64,000 bases of DNA from contig BGKB01000220.1 of assembly GCA_003116975.1 (NCBI GenBank), positions 3,337 to 67,336 of the forward strand, in the 5' to 3' direction. The notes beneath the pieces were generated by a model, which saw nothing but the letters and a program-made list of their open reading frames with translations, ran no database searches and was not told where the DNA came from. The DNA comes from Aurantiochytrium sp. KH105 (Eukaryota; Sar; Bigyra; Thraustochytrida; Thraustochytriidae). Position 1 is the first letter of the stretch. Each line of letters opens with the position of its first letter. Of this stretch, positions 21,380-30,275 are shown piece after piece. A program made the position numbers and the translations under genes.

Positions 21380-21872
21380 TCGGCCTCCTCCCGGTCCTCG
21401 TCCTGCGCTCGTGACGCGATCTGGGCGTCATGGCGGAGAAGCCTCGCATGCGTCAGCTGCAGCGCGTCTGCCTCCCGCTCGCCCGCCCTCCACCCATCCC
21501 ACTGTGTCCCTGCCCCGCTGCTCCCCCGCAGCGCGCTCCCACACAGCGTAGCGAGCGGCGCCGCGCAGAGCCCTTCGCGCTCCCTCCCTCACTCCCTCCC
21601 TCTCTCTCGCGGCGGCGTGCGCGATGTTCACGCGCGTTGCCAGGGACGGAGAAGGCCGCGCCGCCGAGCGCGGAACGCGGCCGCAGCGGGCCGGGCGCAG
21701 CGAGGAGCAGCGACGGGAACAGCCGGTCTCCGCGCCGTGCTGGCGGCCAGCGGCACGGCGTGCGGGTCGCAGGAGCAAGCAAGCTAAAGCAGAGGTGAAA
21801 GACGCCGCTGAGCCAGGCACACAGCCAGCGCCTTTTCGCCGGCGGGAAGCCCTCGGCCACGCGCCGACTGCA

Positions 21873-21942
21873 CATCCATCCATCCATCCATCCATCCATC
21901 CATCGATCAATCCATGCATCGATCGATCGATCGATCGATCAA
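21873..21942. repeat. (CATC)n followed by (ATCG)n
   Basis: Eight or so CATC units run straight into five ATCG units, an array that shifts from asymmetric to palindromic. Confidence 0.9.
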
Positions 21943-22923
21943 TATCAATCGAGGCGACAGCGACTTCGAGCGCGGCTTCAAGCGCGGCTTTTTAGAGAGG
22001 GAGCGAGGAGGGACGTTCGCGTCGCTAGGGTGCGCGAGGGTGCGATGACGTGGAGAGAGAGAGAGAAAGCGCCTGCGCGGTGCGGCGAGCGAGTTTCGCG
22101 TGCGTGAGTGGCGGCGTGGCCGACCTATGATGAGCGGTCGAGCCGAAATCTGGCTGGGGACGGCCCCAGGCTGCCGCGGCATTGATGGACGCGGCGCGAG
22201 ACGACGCGGACGCGGCGGACGCGGACGTTTAAAATTAAATTAGAACTTGAAGGCGGGCAGGCGGGGGCGGGCGAGCGGGCGGGTAGGCGAGCGAGCAAGC
22301 GAAGCGCGAGGAGCCACAGCTGCTCGAGGTGTGGCCTAGCCGGCAAATTGATTCCCTCGACCTGGCTGGCACTGGCCGCGCGGCGGTGCAGACTCCGAGG
22401 AAGCGGCGGCGGCCTGGCACAGGCAGACAGGCAGTCACAGGTGGACCGTCCGTGAAAGATCGATTGCTTACCCGGCACCGCTGCAGCCACCAGCAGCAGT
22501 AGGCAGCCACCACTGTGCAGCCACCACTGTGCAGCCAGCGCGGCGGCCACGGCAGGACAGTACTGTACAGGCCGGTACGGGCCTTCACGGCGCGCAGGCG
22601 ACGCAGACGCGTCTTGGGGAGGGCAAAGGGCGCGACCTTGGGGCGGGGAGGGGTGGCCGGCCGGCGCGGGTGGTGGCCGATCCAGCCCCAACAGTCGCCC
22701 GTGTCCACAGTGTACAGGTGTCACCACTGTGGGGTTGCCGCTGGAAAGGATAGGAGTGGGGGGATGGATGTGGGTTGCCTGGTTTGCGTGGGTCGGCACC
22801 GCATCTGGCCAGCTGTGGAAAGAGTGTGGGTCAGGCTTGCGCGCCGATACGGTCTGTAGCGCCCACTGTGACGGCGCGTCCTTGAGGGGTGGAGGGAGAA
22901 ACGAAAAGAAAGGAAGGCGACGT

Positions 22924-22999
22924 AAGGCAAGGCAAGGCAAGGCAAGGCAAGGCAAGGCAAGGCAAGGCAAGGCAAGGCAAGGCAAGGCAAGGCAAGGAA
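22924..22999. repeat. (AAGGC)n pentanucleotide array
   Basis: About 15 near-perfect 5-bp units. Confidence 0.95.
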
Positions 23000-24098
23000 A
23001 GGAGAACTTGAAAAAGTAAAGGAGGAGGGGCATCGTCACATCCATGGTAAGCAACTTGCGCACCCGGCAGTCTAGCAACCAATTACCAGTGGCCTGGCTG
23101 GTGCAGCTAGCAGCCATGTGTACTGGCCTTGCTGGGGCTGGTAGTCCGTTGCGTTCAGGGGCAGCGGTCAGAGGCGCGGACGTGACGCGCTCACTCCGCG
23201 CGAGGGAAGCACAGCTGTCCTGGTCGCTGTCGCATGCAGCAGCAGCAGAGCCGCGCGCCCGGGGAGGAAGCGGCGGCGGCGGCTCACGTTCCGGCAAGCG
23301 AGTCGGGACTCCAGACAAAGCAAACGAACGACTGGGGAAATCCCCGACCCACATCTCTTCCCGCACCTGAGGAGAATGTACACGGAGGGCTGCTGCGCCC
23401 GTGTGGGGCCCGCCCGCCCGCACCGCCTTCCTTTCGTCGCGCCTCCCTTCGCGCCGTCTGTCTGTCTCTCCGTGCTATTCGACGCCTGCAGCAGCTGCAG
23501 CGGCTGCTGCTGCTGCGCACGACGCGAGCATGATGGCCGACGCGAGGCGTCGGACCCGGGGAGATCCGCCCCCGTCGGGCGTGGCCGGCGACGGGCCGTT
23601 GCGGCGTCCAGGGGAAGCCGAGATCCCGCCGCCGGTGTCCGGCACTCTCCCTCCATTCCTCCCTCCATCCCTTCCTCCGTTCTTGTGTCCACCGCCCGAG
23701 CTGGCCGCGGGTGGCCGGTGTGACAAGCCAGGTCTGCGCTGGCTCGGCTTGGGTTCGCGTCTTTGTCTGTCGGCGGCTGATGGTCGGTCTGCCTGCCTGC
23801 TCGACTATCCGTGTGTGCGCGGCGACGCGGCCAGGCCATATGCCAGGCCGGGTCAGGGCGCGTGCGCTATCGTACGAGTGGGCAGCCCTGAGTGCGAGCC
23901 GTCCCCACAGCGTGGCTGAGGGCGGAGGAAAGGACCGAATGAGGAAGCAGCAGCTGGGGGCTGTGTGGTCGCGGGGCGGGTGGCTGCGGGATACGGTTGA
24001 TCCGCGCGCGCGGACACGAAGCGGAGTCCCCGCAGAGCCCCCGCACTGGCCGGGGCCCATCCCGCCATGGGAAATGGCGAGGCGCAGCAAAAAGCGCG

Positions 24099-24164
24099 GG
24101 AACGAACGAACGAACGAACGAACGAACGAACGAATCAACCAACCAACCAACCAACCAACGAACG
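24099..24164. repeat. (GAAC)n/(CAAC)n array
   Basis: Eight GAAC units, then about six CAAC units, then GAAC again. A similar GAAC run follows ATCG units at about 24275-24284. Confidence 0.9.
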
Positions 24165-24564
24165 CAGGAACAAAATGGCCAGCCAGAGAAGGAAGCAAAC
24201 AGCTTGCACCCAACAAACCGACCAAGCAATCCAGAAACAAAGAAAACAAGCAATCCATCGATCGATCGATCGAACGAACGAACAAAAGTCGGGCAGGCAG
24301 CCAGCCAGGGGAAAGTTGCGGAAAACCGGAACACCGGAAACCCGCGCGGCGGGGACGCGCATCTCTCCCTCCCTCCCAGCCGGACAGCCCTCGATCCCAA
24401 GCCAAGCCAAGCCAAGCCTTCTTCCACCCCAACCCGAGACAAGACCTCCGCCGCCGGTGCCTCCGCCGCCCCTTGCGCGCGCGAGCCTCGAGGCGGCGAC
24501 GGACGGCGTGACGCAGACTGTGAGTGCAGTGAGCGGCCAACACAACAAACAGGCAGCTACTAGC

Positions 24565-24600
24565 GAGCTAGCTAGCTAGCTAGCTAGCTAGCTATAGCTA
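24565..24600. repeat. (AGCT)n palindromic array
   Basis: About nine consecutive GCTA/AGCT units, fully self-complementary, hence able to form a hairpin. Confidence 0.9.
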
Positions 24601-24963
24601 GTTGCCAGCCAGCAGCCAGCCAGGGAGCGAGCGCGAAGCAGAGAAGCAGGGCCGCGAAGCAAGCCAGCACGCAGGCGGGAAGCTGCGCAAGCAAGCGAGC
24701 TTGCAGGTCGCAAGCAGTGCAGCGGCCAGGCAAACCCGCATCAAGCACCGCGCGCGAGCGAGCGGGGCGCGAGCGAGGGTTGGGTGGTTTGGTCGTTTAG
24801 TCGTCGGTCGTTTGGTTGTTGGTCGTTTGGGTGTTAGACGAGGGCTCGTCTGCGACGGCGGCTGCTGCTGCTTGCGCGCCATACCGCCGCGGAGGACGAC
24901 GGTCTGCACACGGCAGGGACGGCGACACGGCCGCGCGGCCGCAGGACGTCGACGGGCTCGCGC

Positions 24964-24965
24964 GG

Positions 24966-25006
<41 letters not shown>

Positions 25007-25014
25007 AGCCAGGC
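24964..25014. repeat. (CAGG)n array
   Basis: About ten GGCA units followed by two diverged AGGAAGCC copies. Confidence 0.9.
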
Positions 25015-25816
25015 AGGAAGCCAGGCGCCTGGGCGGCTTGACGCGGGTGTTGGGCGGCTCGGGCTCCTCATCGTCGCAGCGCACGGCACAGCCCAGCAGA
25101 GCGGAGCAAAGCAGAGCAGAGAGCAGAGCGAGGCGTCGCGCGCAGCTCCGTCTGTTTGTCTGTCTGACTGACTGTCTGTCGGAGTCTGTCTGTGAGCCAG
25201 AGTCTGTCGGCGAGCGAGCGTGTGAGCGCGCGGCGACTTGGCAACGCAAGCTACAGCAGCGCGCGCGAGGTGTGGGGCGCAGAGGGGGGCTGCGGGCAGA
25301 GAGACCCGGGCCGCGGGAGGGGCCGCGCGGTGAGAAGTCGCGGCGAAAGCTCCAGCTTGCGCGGCAGCTTGGCCTGGCTTGGCCTGGGAGGGAGGGCCGA
25401 GCTGAGGGCGAACCGACGGGAAGCAGCCCGGAAGCAAGCGGAAAGCAAGCCGCAGCGCAGGAGGGGCGCGGGGAGAACCTGCAAAGCGCAAGGCGGCAGG
25501 GACAGAGCGGAAACGAAGAATCAGACAGAAGAAACACGCAGGCAAAAGCGGAAAGCCCAAGCGCGACGCACGCCGAGGCGGGGCGGCAGAGCGGCAACGC
25601 GAGGCGGGCAGCGGGGCAGGGCGGATCGAGCAGAGCGGAGCGGAGCCGACGCGGCGAAGAGCGGCAGGAAGGGGGAGGGGCAAGGAAGGAAGGAGGGAAA
25701 CCGGAGAGAGAGTCAGGGACGAGGGGACGCAAAACGAGGCCCCGCGCAAACGACAAACAAACCTCGAGAGCCGAGGCGCGCGCGCGCGGCGCGCAGGCGC
25801 ACGCCGCGGAGCGGAG

Positions 25817-25880
25817 CGGCGAGGCGAGGCGAGGCGAGGCGAGGCGAGGCGAGGCGAGGCGAGGCGAGGCGAGGCGAGGC
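25817..25880. repeat. (GAGGC)n pentanucleotide array
   Basis: About 13 perfect units in the leader of the AP2 gene. A short version (GAGGC x3-4) also precedes the kinase gene near 6505-6520. Confidence 0.92.
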
Positions 25881-26106
25881 GGCGCTCAAGGGCGGTCGCG
25901 CCAGGCACGCAGGCAGGAGGCACGCAGGCCGGGCCAGGCGCGGCGGCGGGCGGGTCAGGAGCGTCCCCGAGCCCCGAGGCGGCGCCCCCTGGTTCTGTGG
26001 GGCAGTGGTGAGCGCGAGGCGCTTCCGCGCGGCGCTCAAGGGCGGCGGCGGCAGCGGCGGCGGCGAAGAAGAAGAAGAAGAAGAAGAAATAGAAGGCGGG
26101 TCGTCC

Positions 26107-28254
26107 ATGCACGCCGCGGCCCGAGGCGCACAGGAGCAGCGCCAGTGGTGGCAGCAGCAGCAGCTGCAGCAGCAGCCTTGGCAGCGAGAGCAGCGAGGGC
26201 AGCAGCGGGGGCCCTGGGCGCAGGCAGACCCGAACGAAAGCGTCTTCGTCGTCGTTGGCGAGGCCGCCCCGCTCGTCGAGGCCAGCGGCGGCGGCGGCGG
26301 AGGAGGAGGAGGAGGGCTCTACTTCGCTGACGGCGCAGCGAGTCGTCTTGCGGAGATTGGCATGGAGGCGCACCAGCAGCCGGGTGGCGCAGCGAGCGCA
26401 GACAACAGCGTGAGCAACCAGAACCTCGAGCTCCTCAGGGCGTACCAACAACTTCAGCAACAGCAGCTTCAGCAACAGCAACAGCAACAGCAGCTTCAGC
26501 ATCCAGCGCAACAACAACAACAACAACAACATCAACAGTCAGGGACGCTCGCGTACCCGTACCAACTGCAGTCGCTAACCAATGCGTACGCGCAAGAACT
26601 AGAGGCCGCGCGAGCCCAAGGCAGACCCGTTGGAGCACCAGATATAGCTTTACGACCCCAGCAACAACAACTTCAACCACAAACACAACTTCAAAACCAG
26701 CTCAAGAACCCACAAGCAAACCAACAGCAGTACGTCCTCGGCACATTTTCACCCTCGTTCAACGGAGACGGAACCTCGACCGGCCTCGCGCCGCAACCCT
26801 ACGAGCTCTCTGCGTTTCAAACGCTCACCCAGCCTCAAGGAGCCACGTTTGCGTCCTTTCCAAACATCAACTCGTCAATCTTCACCAACAACGCCTACAC
26901 CTCGCTCGCCCAAAACGACCTCCGCGCCGAGCAGCGATCCACGCTTCCTTCAGCCATTACGGCAACGCCACAAGGGCAGCTCTTCTCCACAGGCTTTCAA
27001 CACCAACAGCAGCAGCAGCAGCAGCAGCAGCAACAGTCCAAGCCAAGTCCAAACACCGCAAATGCGCTCGAACACAGCCTCGAGCAACTTCGTCGCATCA
27101 ACTCCTCCACATCCGGCGTGTCGTCGTCCTCTGCCTCCGGCAACGCGAATCAGGGGTTATCGAACATCCTAGACCCTCAGCAGCAGAAGCAACTGCGGAA
27201 TCAACTACATTTCCTCGAAAGGAATCGCACCGCGTCGCTCGATTCGAGCTTCGAGCAGCAACGCAAGTCCTCCGAAATTACGTCCGCCTTTCCAACCAAT
27301 ACGGAGCACAACCACCAAAACGTTTCGCGCGAGACAAATACATTCGGCTCGCCCCACCAGCAACCCATGTCCTCGAACACGCAAGCGGCACTTCTCAAAT
27401 ACGTCTTTGCTAACCCAGTCTCGTCCCAGTCACAGTCACAGGCGCAGTCCCAGTCCCAGTCCCAAAACCCAATATCTTCGCTCGGCTCGCAAGCGTCAGC
27501 ATTCACACCCGTCTCAGCCCTCACGCAATTGACCTTACCAAGGGCCCAAGATGGCACGGCATCCAACCAGCATAGCCAACAACATTTTGTCCACCAAAGC
27601 GCTCTCACTGCCAGTGCAGTCCCCGGCCTCGACGCTGCACCGCCACCGCCACCAACGCTCGATAGCTTACCCAAAGATCAAGACCCATCTGGCCCTGGGA
27701 AATCGGGATCAAAGCGGTCCCGAAAGAATCCAGATCAACCTGCGGTCGTTCGCAAGCGGAAAAAATCAACCTCGTGCTCGTCCAGGTTCCGAGGAGTCAC
27801 CTGGCACAAGCGGGATCGGCGGTGGATTGCGCGCGCCTGGCTCAACCGCAAAATGATGAACCTTGGCTCCTTTGCTACGGAAAGGGAAGCTGCTCTCGTC
27901 GTCGAGCGAAAATACATCGAGGCCTATGGAGCATCTGCTGCTGCGATCGACGAGGAGGAGCTTCTCAAGCTCGCAGAGAAAAATGCCAAAGCCCCTGCCG
28001 CAGAAACGGACGGACCCGCCTCTCCTGCAGATGAAGAGGCGAATACAGAGGCCGACGCAAGCGACAACACGAAAAAGACAAAGAAAAAGAAAAAACAAAA
28101 GTCCAACCATGACGATGCGGACAAGACGAACGAGAACGAAGGGAACATTCTCGGCACAACAAAGACCTCCAGCGTCTCACACATGAACAAAGACTCTCGT
28201 ACTACAGTGTTGCCATCGGTTCACGGCAACAATGAAAAAAAATCGAGCACTTGA
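26107..28254 (+). CDS. AP2/ERF-domain transcription factor, Gln-rich
   Basis: A 715-residue protein with a single AP2 DNA-binding domain at about 558-612 (SSRFRGVTWHKRDRRWIARA, then MMNLGSFATEREAALVVERKY). 'RGV' and the W-x-A-R-A strand match the β-sheet that contacts DNA in the family. A basic cluster just before it (KRSRKN...RKRKK) should be the nuclear signal. The N-terminal half has many Gln runs, with Ser/Asn, typical of activation regions. The tail is Lys/Glu-rich with KKTKKKKKQK. It acts as a nuclear sequence-specific regulator; targets unknown. The frame is open for 305 codons upstream but encodes only Arg/Gly/Glu-rich sequence containing the GAGGC array, so ATG 26107 is chosen; ATG 26362 is an alternative. 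Confidence 0.85.
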   Translation: MHAAARGAQEQRQWWQQQQLQQQPWQREQRGQQRGPWAQADPNESVFVVVGEAAPLVEASGGGGGGGGGGLYFADGAASRLAEIGMEAHQQPGGAASADNSVSNQNLELLRAYQQLQQQQLQQQQQQQQLQHPAQQQQQQQHQQSGTLAYPYQLQSLTNAYAQELEAARAQGRPVGAPDIALRPQQQQLQPQTQLQNQLKNPQANQQQYVLGTFSPSFNGDGTSTGLAPQPYELSAFQTLTQPQGATFASFPNINSSIFTNNAYTSLAQNDLRAEQRSTLPSAITATPQGQLFSTGFQHQQQQQQQQQQQSKPSPNTANALEHSLEQLRRINSSTSGVSSSSASGNANQGLSNILDPQQQKQLRNQLHFLERNRTASLDSSFEQQRKSSEITSAFPTNTEHNHQNVSRETNTFGSPHQQPMSSNTQAALLKYVFANPVSSQSQSQAQSQSQSQNPISSLGSQASAFTPVSALTQLTLPRAQDGTASNQHSQQHFVHQSALTASAVPGLDAAPPPPPTLDSLPKDQDPSGPGKSGSKRSRKNPDQPAVVRKRKKSTSCSSRFRGVTWHKRDRRWIARAWLNRKMMNLGSFATEREAALVVERKYIEAYGASAAAIDEEELLKLAEKNAKAPAAETDGPASPADEEANTEADASDNTKKTKKKKKQKSNHDDADKTNENEGNILGTTKTSSVSHMNKDSRTTVLPSVHGNNEKKSST

Positions 28255-28654
28255 CCAAGCAACTTTTACTATGTGTACATCTTTTCAGATTCGGATAAAA
28301 TAAATATGCGATCTCCCACGCTGCCAACCAAAGAGATCTTTTGACACCAAGCAATTCTTGGCTCGCGTCTGCCACTGAACGACCTGGACCACCGCTAGCC
28401 AGACGTTATTACGCCCACACTTGTTTTCCCTTTCGATCAATCTGACAGACGCGACGTTGCTCACCCGCAGGGCTTCACGTGCCATATTGATAAGAGTCCT
28501 CTTTTCCTCGCCAATTGCTCAATTTTGGACTTGGTCGAAACTTGAGTCTTGCACTCGTGCCTTGAGCGGAAATCATCCACCAAAAATGTACCATTGGTCC
28601 TCATCGAATAGGTGAAAATCTTGTCAAGTAATGTGAAAACCTTGTCTCGATTTC
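28255..28654. other. Convergent 3' region
   Basis: AT-richer sequence between the stops of the AP2 gene (+) and the GPATCH1-like gene (-). It contains AAAATAAATA at about 28297-28306, a possible polyadenylation region. No gene seen. Confidence 0.5.
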
Positions 28655-30184
28655 TCAACTTGTACCTTGTCGCGCTGATCGAGGCTTGAATCGCACCGTC
28701 GCGCCTTGAGCGGACGGTGTGGTAAATTCCATATGCTGCGCATCCAATTCGCCAGTATCTTCGTCACCGTGCTCGATCGTCTCATCAAAAATGGCTCGTA
28801 CCTGATCAGGTCCAAAATGAGGACCCTGCAAAGGCTCGGAATCATGCAATTCTGCTCGAGAGTGCAAAGATCCTGGCCGCTCCACTCGCGCGGCATCGAT
28901 GCCCAGCCGCTTCGCAACAAGCGAGGTAGGAAGCCACACCTCTTCCTTGCGCACCACACGGATACCTTCGTTTTCAGACACCACTTTGCCAGCTTCTCCT
29001 TCCTTTGCGCCCTCTCGTGGGCCAACACTATGCCCTTCACGGACAAAACGCGAAGCCAAACTCTGATCAGACAAGCTCGGATCAGATACAGCAGCAGACA
29101 CACTCTGACGAGAGCCCGCCTTGCTGCTCAAACTCATGGACGCCTCCGACGGAGTCTCCGGGACGGGATAAACTTTTAATGGTCTTGCCGCTCCCTTGGC
29201 CGGAGTAAATCCAGCCAGAAAATCGCCCTTGGCTCGCGACTGGGCTCTTGCCTCTTGCGCGCGGACCTGGGCCTCCATTTTTGCAAGCGAGTGGCTGGGG
29301 TTATCGTGCGTACTCGGCGGCTTGCTTGATGCTCCTTTGCGCACAACGTCATCCATGGTCATGTCATATGCTTCAACGTCATCAATGTCCCCCTCGTCGA
29401 AGATACCAACACCAATGCCCTCATTCACACGACGACGCTTCTTCCCAGCTCCTCTTGTTCTTTGATTGGCCAAGCCAGGAAAAGCTCCAGCGCCGAGACC
29501 GGCGACGCCATTGCAAAACAAAAGGCTAGCTTTCGGTGTGTCAGGGGGAGGCCGCGAGCCCTCGGCTGCTCGCATGGTCAGTTCGACGCTACCATCCGCG
29601 AGAACATGTTGACCATGTCTTTTGGGAACCAAACGTGGACCCAAACCCTGTCCAGGCCGCCATCCAAGCGAACGCAACAGCTTGGACCCAAAGGACGCCG
29701 TTGCTGGCGACGGAAAAGGTTCTCCACGACCATCCAAGGCCATCTCGTTCTCATGACCCGCATTCGTTCCCAGACTTGACCTGACGACAAGATCGCCGCC
29801 CGCGTCATAGACCGCGCTGGCGTGCACATTACGACCAAGCAAGGGATCGTCCTCTTCATCCATAAAGTCTTCGGGCCGCTGCTGTCGCTGCTTCGGGGCA
29901 ATGCCGCGCTCCTTATCTGCGCGAGACGAGACGAATTTGCTCGAACCGTGCCATCCCTCCGCTGACCCGACCGTGTTGTAGTACCCTGCCGAGAACCCGC
30001 CCGTAAAGGCGCCGTGCAGACGTCGCCGCCCCTGCGCATCATAGACCTCGCCAACCTTGGGGCGCCGGCGACCGCCCCCGCCACCGCTGCCCTCAGCGCC
30101 GTCGCAGGTTTCGCCCGTGGCCGAACTCAGCACCCGCTGCCGCTCCAAGCCCGACACGAGCGGGGTGCCCAGCAGCACCACCAT
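28655..30184 (-). CDS. GPATCH1/TGH-like G-patch splicing factor
   Basis: A 509-residue protein. Residues about 44-125 match the conserved N-terminal block of GPATCH1 (DUF1604): RRRLHGAFTGGFSAGYYNT, VGSAEGW, FVSSR, PEDFMDEED. The G-patch follows at about 163-205 (LLRSLGWRPGQGLGPR). Near the C-terminus 'VWLPTSLVAKRLGI' resembles the short W-P-x5-KRF/L motif of the family. G-patch proteins of this type bind and stimulate DEAH helicases, and GPATCH1 is found in catalytic spliceosomes. Animal GPATCH1 is about 900 residues, so this version lacks most of the long C-terminal part. Start ATG is 91 bp from the divergent F-box-like gene. Confidence 0.9.
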   Translation of the reverse strand: MVVLLGTPLVSGLERQRVLSSATGETCDGAEGSGGGGGRRRPKVGEVYDAQGRRRLHGAFTGGFSAGYYNTVGSAEGWHGSSKFVSSRADKERGIAPKQRQQRPEDFMDEEDDPLLGRNVHASAVYDAGGDLVVRSSLGTNAGHENEMALDGRGEPFPSPATASFGSKLLRSLGWRPGQGLGPRLVPKRHGQHVLADGSVELTMRAAEGSRPPPDTPKASLLFCNGVAGLGAGAFPGLANQRTRGAGKKRRRVNEGIGVGIFDEGDIDDVEAYDMTMDDVVRKGASSKPPSTHDNPSHSLAKMEAQVRAQEARAQSRAKGDFLAGFTPAKGAARPLKVYPVPETPSEASMSLSSKAGSRQSVSAAVSDPSLSDQSLASRFVREGHSVGPREGAKEGEAGKVVSENEGIRVVRKEEVWLPTSLVAKRLGIDAARVERPGSLHSRAELHDSEPLQGPHFGPDQVRAIFDETIEHGDEDTGELDAQHMEFTTPSAQGATVRFKPRSARQGTS

Positions 30185-30275
30185 CCTCGCGTCCGGTCAC
30201 CGAGCGCCCACGCAGCGCAGCGCAGCGCGAGTAAACCTGTTTTGCAAGACGCTTGGTGGCAACAGCCTCGCAAAC
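30185..30275. promoter_or_regulatory. 91-bp bidirectional promoter
   Basis: This is the whole space between the divergent start codons of the GPATCH1-like gene (minus) and the F-box-like gene (plus). It includes a GCGCAGCGCAGCGCAGCG repeat at about 30212-30229. Both promoters and 5' leaders must share it or reach into the genes. Confidence 0.6.

Larger units (their letters stand above)
19366..26106. other. Long gene-free region with simple repeats and an assembly gap
   Basis: Nearly 7 kb without a gene I can support. All long frames on either strand are Arg/Ala/Ser/Pro-rich translations of biased DNA with no motif. It contains the N gap (20798-20822) and arrays of CAGC, ATCG, CGCA, CATC, AAGGC, AACG/AACC, AGCT, CAGG and GAGGC units, listed separately where long. 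The last ~800 bp is the purine-rich leader of the AP2 gene. Non-coding RNAs cannot be excluded. Confidence 0.6.

Noticed and set aside
24565-24600. Replication origin or centromere at the AGCT array
   Set aside because: A palindromic microsatellite alone is no evidence; no other origin or centromere signal seen.
25192-26106. N-terminal extension of the AP2 protein
   Set aside because: In frame but low-complexity, includes a GAGGC array and has no ATG at its start.
22125-26535. Several 400-645 codon minus-strand frames in the gene-free region
   Set aside because: They translate microsatellites (for example Leu-Pro-Cys-Leu-Ala and Ser-Pro-Arg-Leu-Ala runs) and have no motif; open only because of base bias.
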